63,923 nt of DNA from an uncultured Chloroflexota bacterium (GCA_937901745.1 CALGSZ010000047.1:1-63923); one strand, 5' to 3'; shown: positions 15,660 through 24,798, numbered from the stretch's first letter. The notes: generated by a model not told the origin, from the letters alone. Made by a program: numbers and translations.

Positions 15660-16856
15660 ATGACCATGGACAAGCGATACGAGATCGTGGATGTCCGCAC
15701 CTATCTGCCCATCGGCCAGCGAGAGGGCGGTGGCGATCCGATCCGCACCGAAGGGCACTGGATCGTCGATTCGCTGGTCGCGAACCCGATGTCCTTCTAT
15801 CCCGAGTACAAGGCGAAGCGAACCAGCTGGGGCATCGAAGCGTTCGGCACGTTCATCGTCCAGATCGAGACACGGTCGGGCGAGACCGGCATCGGGATTA
15901 GCCAAGGCGGCGAACCCGCCTGCCTCATCGTCGAGCAGCACCTCAATCGCTTCCTTCTCGGCGCCGATCCGCGTGATGTCGAGCGGATTTGGGACCAAAT
16001 GTGGCGCAGCACGCTCTACTACGGACGAAAGGGGCTCGCGATTCGCGCGATCAGCGCGGTGGACCTCGCGCTCTGGGACCTCTGCGGAAAGCTGCGCGGC
16101 GAGCCGGTCTATCGCCTACTCGGCGGCGAGACCAAGGACGTCATCCCCTGCTACGTGACCGGCCCCAAGCCAGCGCGCTACAAGGAACTCGGCTTCTTCG
16201 GCGCGAAGCTGCCGCTGCCCTACGGCCCAGCAGATGGCCAGAAGGGACTCGAGGCGAACGTCGCGCTCGTCGCGCAGGCGAGGGAAGAAGTCGGCCCTGA
16301 TTTCGACATCATGCTCGATTGCTACATGGCGCTCGATGTGCCATACACGATCGCCCTCGCCGAGGCGCTGCGCCCGTACCGCGTTCGCTGGATCGAGGAG
16401 CCACTGCCGCCCGACGACTACGACGGTCACGCCAGGATCAAGGCGGCGTGCCCGTGGCAGCTGTTCACGACCGGCGAGCACGAGTACACGCGCTATGGCT
16501 TCCGCGAGCTCATCAGCCGCCGCTGCGTGGATATTCTTCAGCCGGATCTCAATTGGGTCGGCGGCATCACCGAAGCGCGAAAGATCGCCGCGATGGCCGC
16601 TGCCTACGACATTCCTGTCGTTCCCCACGGGAGCGGCGTCTTCAGCTCCCATTTCGTGATGGCATTCACCAACGCCCCGTTCCAGGAAGTCTTGGCGTTG
16701 AGCCCCGACGGGATGGACCTTGCCCCGCTCTTCGGTGATCTCTTGCGCGGCGACCCGCTTCCGGAGAACGGCACCGTCCGCCCGCCAGAGCGGCCCGGGT
16801 GGGGGATCGAGCTCGACCACTCGCGCGTTCGGCCCGGCGTGGCGCCACGGGAGTGA
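15660..16856 (+). CDS. rhmD: L-rhamnonate dehydratase (enolase superfamily)
   Basis: 398 residues. It is close to Escherichia coli RhmD in recalled sequence: the GGGDPIRTEGHWIVDSLVAN opening, PMSFYPEYKAKRTSWGIEAF, and GFFGAKLPLPYGPADG. Metal ligands appear as Asp in MLDCYMALD and Glu in WIEEPLPP and TTGEHEYT. The catalytic His is in VVPHGSGVFSSH. It dehydrates L-rhamnonate to 2-keto-3-deoxy-L-rhamnonate (family knowledge). GGGAGG lies six bases before ATG 15660, which decides the start against a longer frame. It is divergent from the SDR and transporter genes and is the anchor for reading this cluster as deoxy-sugar catabolism. Related aldonates such as L-lyxonate remain possible substrates. 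Confidence 0.88.
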   Translation: MTMDKRYEIVDVRTYLPIGQREGGGDPIRTEGHWIVDSLVANPMSFYPEYKAKRTSWGIEAFGTFIVQIETRSGETGIGISQGGEPACLIVEQHLNRFLLGADPRDVERIWDQMWRSTLYYGRKGLAIRAISAVDLALWDLCGKLRGEPVYRLLGGETKDVIPCYVTGPKPARYKELGFFGAKLPLPYGPADGQKGLEANVALVAQAREEVGPDFDIMLDCYMALDVPYTIALAEALRPYRVRWIEEPLPPDDYDGHARIKAACPWQLFTTGEHEYTRYGFRELISRRCVDILQPDLNWVGGITEARKIAAMAAAYDIPVVPHGSGVFSSHFVMAFTNAPFQEVLALSPDGMDLAPLFGDLLRGDPLPENGTVRPPERPGWGIELDHSRVRPGVAPRE

Positions 16857-16914
16857 GGCATCCCTGCGGCGCCACGGCGGCGAACAGTGAAGCCGAACGC
16901 GCTATTTGCTCCGC

Positions 16915-18051
16915 TTACCAGTCTGCAACCGAGCCGTCCTCGTGCCAGAGGGTCGGCACGTCGACCGGCTGGTAAGGATGCGCGGCACAAACCTCGAGGT
17001 TGAGATCGGTGCCGAGCCCCGGCTCGTTCGGCAGCTCCGCGTAGCCGTCCTTGATCCGAACCGGATTGATGAGCAGCTCGTCCCGCCAGGGCGGGTCGTC
17101 GGCGACCCACTCTTGGATGACGAAGTTCGGGATGGCGGCATCGAGGTGGAGCGAGGCCTTCGTGTTCACCGGGCTCAGCGGATTGTGTGGCGCGACGCCG
17201 ACATAGGAGACCTCGGCCATCGCCGCGATCTTCTTCCCCTCGAGGATTCCGCCGCAGTGGGCGAGGTCCGGCTGGAGCAGCGCCGCCGCCTGCCGTTCCA
17301 GAACCTCGCGGAAGCCCCACTTCGTGAAGAGCCGCTCGCCGGTCGCCACTGGAATCCCGCACTCGCGCGCGACCGTCTCCATCGTCGCCGGGTTCTCCGG
17401 CAGGCACGGCTCCTCGTAGAAGAGGATGCCGAATTCCTTGATCGCCTGCCCCATTACGATAGCCATCGCGGGGCTGAGCCGGCCGTGGGCATCCACGGCG
17501 AGATCAATATCCGGCCCAACCGCGAGCCGCACCGCCTCCATGATCTTGACCGCCCGCCGCACCGCGGCCGGTCCGTCAACCGGCTTGGTTGGCCCGAACG
17601 GCGCGAGCTTCATCGCGGTGTAGCCCTGCTCGACGAGCCGCAGCGCGCTCTCGGCGATCTCTTCCGGCGTCTCACCCCGCGGACCGTTGGCATAGACGCG
17701 AATCCGGTCCCGGCACGCCCCGCCCAAGAGCTGGTAGACCGGCAATCCCACCGACTTGCCGAAGATGTCCCACAACGCTTGTTCGACGCCGGAGATCGCC
17801 GAGTTGAGCACCGGCCCGCCTCGCCAGAACGCGTGCCGGTACATCGCCTGCCAGTGGTGCTCGATCCGGAGCGGATCCTTCCCAATCAGGTATCGCTTGA
17901 GCTCGTTGACCGCGGCGACCATTATCTCGGCTTTCCCTTCGAGGGTCGCCTCGCCGGTGCCGATGATCCCTTCGTCCGTATGAACCCGGACGAAGACCCA
18001 GTTGCGAAACCCGCCAAAGACAACGATCGTCTCGACATCGCGAATCTTCAT
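16915..18051 (-). CDS. Galactonate dehydratase-like enolase superfamily enzyme
   Basis: 378 residues with GGAGG five bases before the ATG. It belongs to the mandelate-racemase group of the enolase superfamily and resembles DgoD: WRGGPVLNSAISGVEQALWD, the DAHGR acid motif, FYEEPCLPE, ATGERLFTKWG, LQPDLAHCGG, the catalytic His in VAPHNPLSP, and the ending HEDGSVADW. The likely reaction is dehydration of D-galactonate or another aldonate to its 2-keto-3-deoxy acid. It is the last gene of a six-gene operon with a lactonase-like protein, a cupin and an ABC importer. That set matches uptake and oxidation of a sugar or lactone. Exact substrate is unproven, since this subgroup has many specificities. 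Confidence 0.85.
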   Translation of the reverse strand: MKIRDVETIVVFGGFRNWVFVRVHTDEGIIGTGEATLEGKAEIMVAAVNELKRYLIGKDPLRIEHHWQAMYRHAFWRGGPVLNSAISGVEQALWDIFGKSVGLPVYQLLGGACRDRIRVYANGPRGETPEEIAESALRLVEQGYTAMKLAPFGPTKPVDGPAAVRRAVKIMEAVRLAVGPDIDLAVDAHGRLSPAMAIVMGQAIKEFGILFYEEPCLPENPATMETVARECGIPVATGERLFTKWGFREVLERQAAALLQPDLAHCGGILEGKKIAAMAEVSYVGVAPHNPLSPVNTKASLHLDAAIPNFVIQEWVADDPPWRDELLINPVRIKDGYAELPNEPGLGTDLNLEVCAAHPYQPVDVPTLWHEDGSVADW

Positions 18052-18058
18052 AGCTTCC

Positions 18059-18158
18059 TCCAGGGGTTAGGGGTTGGGGGTCGGGGGTCAGGGAAGGAAA
18101 GACTTCTTCCCGAGGCCTATGAACCGGGAATATCCCCAACCCCTGACCCCTGACACCT
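18059..18158. repeat. G-rich long inverted repeat upstream of the dehydratase gene
   Basis: The plus strand has CCAGGGGTTAGGGGTTGGGG (from 18060) and, 60 bases later, CCCCAACCCCTGACCCCTGA (18134-18153). The two arms are near-complementary over about 20 bases. Runs of four Gs make G-quadruplex formation possible. It fills the gap between the permease and the dehydratase. Confidence 0.65.
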
Positions 18159-18996
18159 ATCCTTTCACACTACCCGCCGTGAGGCCGGCGATGAATTGGC
18201 GTGAGAGCAGCAGGTAGGCGCCGACGACCGGCAGGACGGAGATCGTGACGCTGGCGAAGATCAGCCCCCATTCGGTCGAGTAGGTGCCACGGAACGCCAT
18301 GATTCCGACGGGCAGGGTCATCTGGTCGGGATCGTTGATGAGGATGAAGCCGAGGAAGAAGTCGTTCCACATCCAGACGCCGTTGAGAATCACCACGGCG
18401 GCCAGCGCGGGACGGGTCAGCGGCAGCATGATGCGCCAGAAGACCTCTAGGTGGCTCGCGCCGTCGATCCGGGCGGCATCCTCCAAGTCTTTCGGCAGGA
18501 CACCGAAGAATCCGGTCAGCACCAGAACGCCGAGAGGAATGCCGAACACGGAATAGACGACGATCAGCGACCATAGGCTGCCCAGGAGGCCGATCTGGCG
18601 GAACATGATGAAGATCGGGAGGATGATGAGCTGCACCGGCACGACCAGTCCGCCGACAAAGAGCAGGCGAAGGCCGAGCCGGCCGCGGAAGCGGAATCGC
18701 GCGAGGCCGTAGGATGCGAGGCAGGCGAACACCGTGCTGAAGAACACGCCGCAGACCGTCGCGATGACGCTGTTCCGCAGTGACGACTGAATGTTGGCCT
18801 CGTCCCACGCCTTGCGGTAGTTGAAGAAATCGAAGGATTCGGGCAGGCCGTATGGCCGGTCGAAGAACTGATCGACCGTCTTGAACGACCCGAGTACGAC
18901 CATCACGATCGGGATCAGCACGAAGGCGCAGACAATGAGCATGACGCCGTGCCAGACGATTCCCCCAAGTAGCCGTCGGCCATGCTTCGCGCTCAT
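18157..18996 (-). CDS. Carbohydrate ABC transporter permease, MalG type
   Basis: 279 residues with six membrane segments. The inner-membrane permease signature EAA loop reads LPKDLEDAARIDGASHLEVF. The N-terminal segment GIVWHGVMLIVCAFVLIPIV is followed by the periplasmic stretch typical of MalG-like CUT1 permeases. Its ATG overlaps the stop of the upstream MalF-like gene by four bases (ATGA). With that partner it forms the channel for the sugar bound by the extracellular binding protein two genes upstream. No ATPase gene is in the cluster, so a shared MsmK-type ATPase elsewhere is expected. Confidence 0.9.
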   Translation of the reverse strand: MSAKHGRRLLGGIVWHGVMLIVCAFVLIPIVMVVLGSFKTVDQFFDRPYGLPESFDFFNYRKAWDEANIQSSLRNSVIATVCGVFFSTVFACLASYGLARFRFRGRLGLRLLFVGGLVVPVQLIILPIFIMFRQIGLLGSLWSLIVVYSVFGIPLGVLVLTGFFGVLPKDLEDAARIDGASHLEVFWRIMLPLTRPALAAVVILNGVWMWNDFFLGFILINDPDQMTLPVGIMAFRGTYSTEWGLIFASVTISVLPVVGAYLLLSRQFIAGLTAGSVKG

Positions 18997-19985
18997 TGCA
19001 GCGCCTCCTCTCGCCGCCCCAGCACCCGGATCAAGAGCCCGGACATTCCCGCGAGGAACACGAAGAGCGTCACGCCTTCCGCCATCGCGTAGCTCATCCT
19101 CGTCGCCGCGTTGAAGCTGCTGGTGCCGAACGCCTCGCCGTAGATGAGAACGCCGATGACGAGCGTCGCGCCGTCCGGCGCGCCAGTCGAGCCGCCGAGC
19201 ACATAGATCAGGTCGAACGCGCGGAAGATCAGGATGAACGACAGCGCGGTCACGATCGTGAACGCCGGCGCCAGCATCGGGAACGTCACGTCGCGGAACA
19301 CCTGCCAGCGCTTCGCTCCGTCAATCAGCGCGGCGTGCCGCAAGTCTTCCGGGACGTTCTGCAGACCGGCCAGGTAGAGCACGACGGCCATCCCGTTCCA
19401 CTGCCAGAACTGGACGAGATACACCGTCTTCATCGCCCACTTCGGGTCGGCCTGCCACTCTTGCTGCAGGCTCCCGAGCCCGATGTCGCGCAGCACCGGA
19501 TTGACGATGCCGATGATCGGGTCGAGCATCAGCACCCAGATGATTCCGGTCGCCACCGCCGACATCACCACCGGCAGGAAGATGATCGCCCTGTAGACGT
19601 GGGTCATCGGCGAGCGCCGGTTGAGCATCATGGCGAGGCCGAGCGAGACCGTGTTCTGGAGCACGAAGATGACGGCGAAGAGCTTGGTGGAGTTCCAGGC
19701 CGCCTTGCGGAACCGCTCGTCGTGCAGCAGCTCCTTGAAGTTGGCGAGCCACACCATCTTGCCGATCGGGCCGATGCCGGTCCAATCGAAGAGACTCAGA
19801 TAGAACGAGCGAATCGTTGGATAGATAAAGAGGATGCCGTACGCGACCAGGGCGGGGAGGATGAACCAGAGATGCGGTCTGCGCTCCCACGACCGGCGCT
19901 TTGGCTGGTGGAGACCGGCGCTATCCCCAGGCAGGGCAGACGGTAGCGCAGCCCGGGAGGGGCTGTTTCCTCCTGGGCTGCGCAT
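18993..19985 (-). CDS. Carbohydrate ABC transporter permease, MalF type
   Basis: About 330 residues from ATG 19985, which has a GGAG site; a longer frame to 20024 has none, so the start is uncertain. It has six membrane segments after a polar N-terminal tail (RRPHLWFILPALVAYGILFI). The EAA loop is VPEDLRHAALIDGAKRWQVF. It is a CUT1-class sugar importer permease and is translationally coupled to the following MalG-type gene by a four-base overlap. It sits between the binding-protein gene and the second permease in the sugar-acid operon. Confidence 0.9.
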   Translation of the reverse strand: MRSPGGNSPSRAALPSALPGDSAGLHQPKRRSWERRPHLWFILPALVAYGILFIYPTIRSFYLSLFDWTGIGPIGKMVWLANFKELLHDERFRKAAWNSTKLFAVIFVLQNTVSLGLAMMLNRRSPMTHVYRAIIFLPVVMSAVATGIIWVLMLDPIIGIVNPVLRDIGLGSLQQEWQADPKWAMKTVYLVQFWQWNGMAVVLYLAGLQNVPEDLRHAALIDGAKRWQVFRDVTFPMLAPAFTIVTALSFILIFRAFDLIYVLGGSTGAPDGATLVIGVLIYGEAFGTSSFNAATRMSYAMAEGVTLFVFLAGMSGLLIRVLGRREEALQ

Positions 19986-20030
19986 CTCCGGTTGCTCCAA
20001 ATTCGATAGGTGATGATCCGGCATCGGGCG

Positions 20031-21314
20031 TTAGGCGTTCGGGTTTGGCTTGACCGCCGCCTGCATCTCCTGCGCGAACTGCTCCGCCGTGAGCCGCCCG
20101 GTCCACAGACCACCCTGATTGTTCTGAACCGCGGTAACGCTGTCGCTGACCTCCGGCAGGTCGTACCAGACCGCGACATCGCCACCCTGGGACGCGGCGA
20201 CGGTCTGCGCGCGGATCGGATCGTCCGACTCCGTGACCTCCTTGTGGACCGGAAGCGCGATCTTGTCGGAGACGAGCTGCTGCGCCTCCTTCGTCGCGAG
20301 CCAAGCGACGAACTTGGTGGCCGCCTCCTGCTTCTCCGGCGAGGAGAACCGGCTGACCGTGTAGAGGAGCTCCAGGCCGGTGGTCGTCGCGGACTTGCCA
20401 GCCTCCGGTCCCGGCCAAGCGATGAAGCTCAGATCCGCCTCCGGATTGACCTGGCGGAAGCCGGTGAAGTCGGCGGTGCCGGCGACCATCATCGCGCCCC
20501 GGCCATTGGCGAAGATCGCCTTCGCGGTGACGTAGTCGGTCGCCTCGAACCCGGCGTTGTAGTAGGGCTGCAGGTCGAGGAGCAGCTGCGCGGCGGCGAC
20601 GACCTCCGGCTCAGTCAGCTGCCGCTCGCCACGGCGCAGCGCGGCGAACCCGTCAGGGCCGAGCACGCTGGACGCGAGGCCGATGTACATGAAGTACGGG
20701 TGCACCCAGTCCTTGGCGCCGAGCACGATCGGCGTCTCGCCAGCGTCCTTGAGCGCCTGGCAGACCGACAGCAGCTCGTCCCACGTCGACGGCGGCGTCA
20801 GGCCGTGCTTCTCGAAGATCGGGTTCTGGATCGCCAATCCGACGGTGTACGCCGCGAGCGGGCAGCCATAGACCTTGCCATCAACCTCGACCTGGGTCCG
20901 CGCGGTCTCGGTGAGGCCGCTGATGTCCACCTTGCCCGTGAGGTCAATGAACGGCAGCTCGCCGCCGGCAGCGACGCGGACGAGGATGTTGCCCTCGAGA
21001 TCCCCGAGGATGTCGGACGGCTGACCGCCGGTGATCGCCGTCTGCAGCTTGGCGTTGTAATCCGGGCCGGGAATCTCTGTCAGTTGGATCGAGATGTCGG
21101 GATTCGCTTCCATGAAGGCCGTCAGGATCTCCTCCATCGGGTCCTTCCACTCAGGGTGATTCCCCCAGATCGTGAGCTCGACCTTGTCCTGCGCGGCCGC
21201 CCCGCGCGTGCGCAGCGCCAGCGGCGCGCCGAGCGCCGAAGCAGCCGCTACGCCCCCCATCCCCTTGACAATGGAGCGACGAGAGACACGCGTCCCCAAG
21301 AACGACTCAGACAC
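20031..21314 (-). CDS. Extracellular solute-binding protein family 1 (sugar)
   Basis: 427 residues. Start is GTG 21314, with GAGAGGAGG seven bases upstream; the frame is open further but has no site. The N-terminus is a Tat signal (SRRSIVKGMGGVAAASALGA). The mature domain is a CUT1 binding protein: VELTIWGNHPEWKDPMEEIL, FMEANPDISIQL, LQTAITGGQPSDIL, and the hinge region FIAWPGPEAGKSATTTGLEL. Such proteins bind mono- or oligosaccharides for import. It is the third gene of the operon, after the lactonase and cupin genes and before two permeases. Confidence 0.9.
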   Translation of the reverse strand: MSESFLGTRVSRRSIVKGMGGVAAASALGAPLALRTRGAAAQDKVELTIWGNHPEWKDPMEEILTAFMEANPDISIQLTEIPGPDYNAKLQTAITGGQPSDILGDLEGNILVRVAAGGELPFIDLTGKVDISGLTETARTQVEVDGKVYGCPLAAYTVGLAIQNPIFEKHGLTPPSTWDELLSVCQALKDAGETPIVLGAKDWVHPYFMYIGLASSVLGPDGFAALRRGERQLTEPEVVAAAQLLLDLQPYYNAGFEATDYVTAKAIFANGRGAMMVAGTADFTGFRQVNPEADLSFIAWPGPEAGKSATTTGLELLYTVSRFSSPEKQEAATKFVAWLATKEAQQLVSDKIALPVHKEVTESDDPIRAQTVAASQGGDVAVWYDLPEVSDSVTAVQNNQGGLWTGRLTAEQFAQEMQAAVKPNPNA

Positions 21315-21401
21315 GTTCAATCCTCCTCTCAGCAAGGCGTACGCCGCTGCTTCAGCAGACCTCTGAGTGGGGCCAGATGCTAGCAACCGCGTGGGAAGGT
21401 G

Positions 21402-21875
21402 TCAATCACTTTCCGAGCGCATTGCGACCGATTTCTCTGCGCCGAACGAGACGCGCCCCTCCAAGTCCGGCCGCAGCACGACGCTTTCCTGCTCGTTGGG
21501 GTCCGTCCGGGCGAGGACCGCGGTGCACGGCTCGGTGTCGCTGAGGTTCGCCGGGAGATGCGGCATGCCGGCGGGGATATAGACCATGTCGCCCGCGCCG
21601 CAATGCAGCACGTGCTCCAGCTGCTCCCCGTACCACATCGTCGCCTGACCGCTCAGGACGTAGATGGCCGTTTCGTGGTTCTCGTGCAGGTGCGCCTTCG
21701 CCCGGCCACCCGGCGGGATCGTCAGCAGGTGCATGCAGATGCCGACGCTGCCGACACTTTCGGCGGAGACTCCGTGGAAGTAGTCGAACCCTTGTTTCCC
21801 CGCGTACGTTGACTCGGCGCGAATGACGGCGCAGGTCCGCCGCCCCTCCGCGGCGCCATGTCCCGGTGCGCTCAT
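21402..21875 (-). CDS. Cupin domain protein
   Basis: 157 residues with GGAGG nine bases upstream. It is a single cupin barrel of about 110 residues with both metal motifs in good shape: KAHLHENHETAIYVLSGQ (His-His-Glu) and GDMVYIPAGMPHLPAN (last His). Metal-dependent cupins of this kind act as sugar isomerases, lactone-opening enzymes or dioxygenases. It lies between an MBL lactonase-like gene and a sugar-binding protein gene in one operon. An isomerase or epimerase step on the imported sugar is the likeliest role, but no precise family is recognised. Confidence 0.8.
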   Translation of the reverse strand: MSAPGHGAAEGRRTCAVIRAESTYAGKQGFDYFHGVSAESVGSVGICMHLLTIPPGGRAKAHLHENHETAIYVLSGQATMWYGEQLEHVLHCGAGDMVYIPAGMPHLPANLSDTEPCTAVLARTDPNEQESVVLRPDLEGRVSFGAEKSVAMRSESD

Positions 21876-21919
21876 GGCTCGTTACCTCCTCTCGCTGGCG
21901 CCGCCGGCTCGGCGCGAGG

Positions 21920-22735
21920 TCACGCGCCGCCTGCCGTCAACGTCACGATCTCGCCAACCTGCAGCTCTCGCACCTTGCAGCCCGCGTCTAGCTTCTCGCA
22001 CCACTCCGCGAAGACGCGGGGATCGAGCGTGGCGCCCGGGCCGAAATCTTCCGGCGCCCACATGTCGTAGTGCATTGGAATCGCCACCCGAGGCCGCACG
22101 TGCCACATGAGGAGCGCCGCTTCGTAGACGTTCATGTTGCCGCCGACACCGTTGATCGGGACGAAGACGACGTCGATCCGCTCATTCGACATCGCGCGCA
22201 GTCGTGCGTCATATTCGGTGTCCGCGACGTTCCAGATTCGCACTCCGCCGATGTCGAGCAGGAACCCGACCGCATCCGGTGTCAGCGCGGTGTCCTCGTC
22301 GTGCCGCGCAAACGTCGCAGTGACCGAGACGTCACGCAGCTGGTAGCTCATGCCCCGGTTCAAGAGCGCCGTTCGCTCCTCCGACCAGCCCCAGGCTTGC
22401 GCGCGGACAGTGACCGAGATCGGGCCAGCAATGATCCCCTGTGCGTCGCGCGCCCAGAGCTTGACCGTCGGCGCATCGAGATGGTCTTCGTGCCAATGGG
22501 AGACGAGGAGCAGGTCGGGCACGAGCCGAGCCGGGTCGATCGCTGGCGGCACGACTCGCCGCATACCCCACGTGTACTCCGCCCAATCCGAGAGGTACGG
22601 ATCCATCATCACGACGACGCCGGCAGGCGACTTCAAGAGGTAGCCAGCCTGCCCCAGCCAGACGCACGCGACGGTCCCCGGCGCGACCTCCAGCTCCCGG
22701 ATTCGATCCTCCAACCCAGACCCGACGCCCTGCAT
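21920..22735 (-). CDS. MBL fold hydrolase, UlaG-like (possible sugar lactonase)
   Basis: 271 residues from ATG 22735, set by GGGGAGGAGC; a frame to 22864 lacks a site. It is a metallo-beta-lactamase fold protein: VWLGQAGYLLKSPAGVVVM, then DPYLSDW, the metal motif SHWHEDHLD, TFARHDEDTALTPDAVGFLL, and IPMHYDMW. This is the pattern of L-ascorbate-6-phosphate lactonase UlaG and relatives. It is first in the operon with a cupin, sugar importer and galactonate-dehydratase-like enzyme. Opening of a sugar lactone to the aldonate would feed that dehydratase directly. The substrate is inferred, not shown. Confidence 0.82.
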   Translation of the reverse strand: MQGVGSGLEDRIRELEVAPGTVACVWLGQAGYLLKSPAGVVVMMDPYLSDWAEYTWGMRRVVPPAIDPARLVPDLLLVSHWHEDHLDAPTVKLWARDAQGIIAGPISVTVRAQAWGWSEERTALLNRGMSYQLRDVSVTATFARHDEDTALTPDAVGFLLDIGGVRIWNVADTEYDARLRAMSNERIDVVFVPINGVGGNMNVYEAALLMWHVRPRVAIPMHYDMWAPEDFGPGATLDPRVFAEWCEKLDAGCKVRELQVGEIVTLTAGGA

Positions 22736-22946
22736 GCGCTCCTCCCCTGCCACGCCACGCTCGCCGTCTCCAGCGGACGGCTCACCGCGAGCTGGCCTGA
22801 CGCACGTCACGTATCCGAACTCGCCGCAAGCGGATATGCTCATCATACGCCGTGTCGCAAACATCCGCAGCGAGAGCTCGGCAGCGTGCGACGCGCGCTC
22901 AGGCGAGAGCGCCTTATCTCAGGTGGCGTTCAACCGAGGTCGCGCC

Positions 22947-24776
22947 TCAATCAACCATGCGCAGCTTCGCTGGCGTCGGATCGATCGAGGTCAGCACCGG
23001 CCGCTGCATGTGGCCAAAGGAGACGATCGCCTGACCGGGCGCGAGGCTCGGCAGGCGGTCCCACAGGCCGTCATCAATGCCGCCGACCGATCGACGCAGC
23101 AGCGAGACGACGTTCGCGTCGCTGATCTTGTGGATGATCCAGTTGTTGATGAGACCGTAAAGCTCCGCGGGCAAATGTCCCGGCAGCTGCGTGACGAAGA
23201 CGAGTCCGAGCCAGCGCTTGCGGCCGCGCTTGGCGATCCGCGTCACCTGCGCGAAGAGGTGCGGCATCCGGCCGATGCGCTCGCGGGAGAGGAACTCGTG
23301 CGCTTCCTCGACAATGACGAGGGTTCGCGGCGGCGCCACGCCCTTGCGTTCCGCGTCGGCGTAGGCATCCTCTTGCGCCCGCTGGATGCCGCGCAGGATA
23401 TCGGCGATGACGAGGTTGTTGAGATCGGGCGAGTCCGTATCCGAGAGGTCAATGATGCTCACCTGCCCCGGCACCAGCAGCGAGGCATAGTCGAGTGCCC
23501 GCGCTTGCGGATTGTCAAACACCCGCAGCCGCTGCAGCCGGCCCAGCTTACCGAGCAGTGCCCGCCAACTGACGGGGCTATCCGTCTTGGCCCCGGCGAC
23601 CACTGCATTGATCTCACTCTCGCGCTGGGCAAATTCACGTGAGGAGATGACGAAGGAATCCGCCTTGCTCGCCTTCGCCTCGAGCGCGCGCGCGACGTCA
23701 ATCAGGTGGCCGAGCGTCATGCCCGGGAAGCCTTCCTCGAACTCGTCGAGCTGCAAGTCGTCCACCTCTGAAATGTGGAACTTGCGCAGCAGTGTCTTCG
23801 CGACGTCATAAGCGAGGAAATAGCGTTGCTGCTGGGCGTCGGTCAGATCGAGGATCTCCGCCACGGTGTACGGTGAGAGCCGGCAGAAGCGGAGTCCGAA
23901 CGCGTGCCGATTGGGATGACTCGGATTCGACGACTCCCGGCCGATCAGGTGATGGATTGTCAGGTCGGAGACACCATGGCGAGCCAGGCCGCGCTCGTGC
24001 AGCAAGACCTGCATCTGTGGGTCGTCGGTCGGCTCGCTGAGGTAGGTGTACTCCCCCTCCACATCGAGCACGACTGTCGCGATGCCCGCCCGCTGCGCCT
24101 GCGCGATCAGCCCCGCGACAGTCGTTGACTTTCCACCACCGGTGGTGCCGATGATGCCGGTGTGACGCGGCAAAACGCTCTTCTTGTCCGAGGGAATGCC
24201 GACGACCAGCCGGTCGTGCCCGACCGCCAGTCCGAGACGCACATCGCCGCCGACGCCGAGCGCCTTCGCCGTCTCCTCCTCGTCGAGGACGAAGACGGGA
24301 CTGTTCGGGAGCGGCCGGAAACGCGGCGGGCTCAACGCCCCATCAATCCGCTCACCGAGTAACTGCACTTGCACCCGGCCGTGATATCGCGGCATGAAAA
24401 TCCCACCCCGCACCGTCGTCGTCACGACGAGCGGCGCGTCGGCGCGAATGCCATCCGGTTCCGCGAAGGGGCCGCTGACGACGACGCCGAGATACTCGCG
24501 GCCGTCTGGCACGCTTTGAATTCGGACGAGCGATTGCGACGGCAGCCGCTGGACGTGCTCACGCGGCAGCAGGACGGTTACAGAGCCGTCCTCGCTGCGC
24601 GGGCTGTCGAACATCGTCCGCCCGACCGATCCGGCGTACTCCTCCGGCTCCTCCCAGCTTCCGCCAACGCGGATCGAGTCCTCCTCCAGGGCCGCCAGCG
24701 CCTCGGCCGGGAACTCGCGGATGGTCTCCGGGTCGATGTCGCCATTCTGCTTGGGTTCACCGATGCCGTTCGTCAT
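22947..24776 (-). CDS. herA: HerA-family DNA translocase/helicase
   Basis: 609 residues, GGGAG seven bases before ATG 24776. It is a hexameric FtsK/HerA-type ATPase that moves along duplex DNA and feeds it to the NurA nuclease (family knowledge). Residues about 35-150 look like the HAS-barrel. Walker A is GTTGGGKST at 210-218. Walker B is TLVIVEEAHEFL at about 480-490, and the sensor segment is GLVFVTQLPGHLP. A C-terminal Arg finger candidate lies in VVSLLRRSVGGID. Length is slightly above the archaeal norm of about 500. It is the last gene of a five-gene operon behind nurA, an ImmA-like protease, a small XRE-like gene and a sigma-like gene. No ATPase motif is damaged. Confidence 0.93.
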   Translation of the reverse strand: MTNGIGEPKQNGDIDPETIREFPAEALAALEEDSIRVGGSWEEPEEYAGSVGRTMFDSPRSEDGSVTVLLPREHVQRLPSQSLVRIQSVPDGREYLGVVVSGPFAEPDGIRADAPLVVTTTVRGGIFMPRYHGRVQVQLLGERIDGALSPPRFRPLPNSPVFVLDEEETAKALGVGGDVRLGLAVGHDRLVVGIPSDKKSVLPRHTGIIGTTGGGKSTTVAGLIAQAQRAGIATVVLDVEGEYTYLSEPTDDPQMQVLLHERGLARHGVSDLTIHHLIGRESSNPSHPNRHAFGLRFCRLSPYTVAEILDLTDAQQQRYFLAYDVAKTLLRKFHISEVDDLQLDEFEEGFPGMTLGHLIDVARALEAKASKADSFVISSREFAQRESEINAVVAGAKTDSPVSWRALLGKLGRLQRLRVFDNPQARALDYASLLVPGQVSIIDLSDTDSPDLNNLVIADILRGIQRAQEDAYADAERKGVAPPRTLVIVEEAHEFLSRERIGRMPHLFAQVTRIAKRGRKRWLGLVFVTQLPGHLPAELYGLINNWIIHKISDANVVSLLRRSVGGIDDGLWDRLPSLAPGQAIVSFGHMQRPVLTSIDPTPAKLRMVD

Positions 24777-24798
24777 GCGTCATCTCCCTTCGCGTCAC

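Noticed and set aside
20010..21383. A 457-codon plus-strand open frame over the binding-protein gene
   Set aside because: It is antisense to the clear Tat signal and binding-protein motifs of the minus strand.
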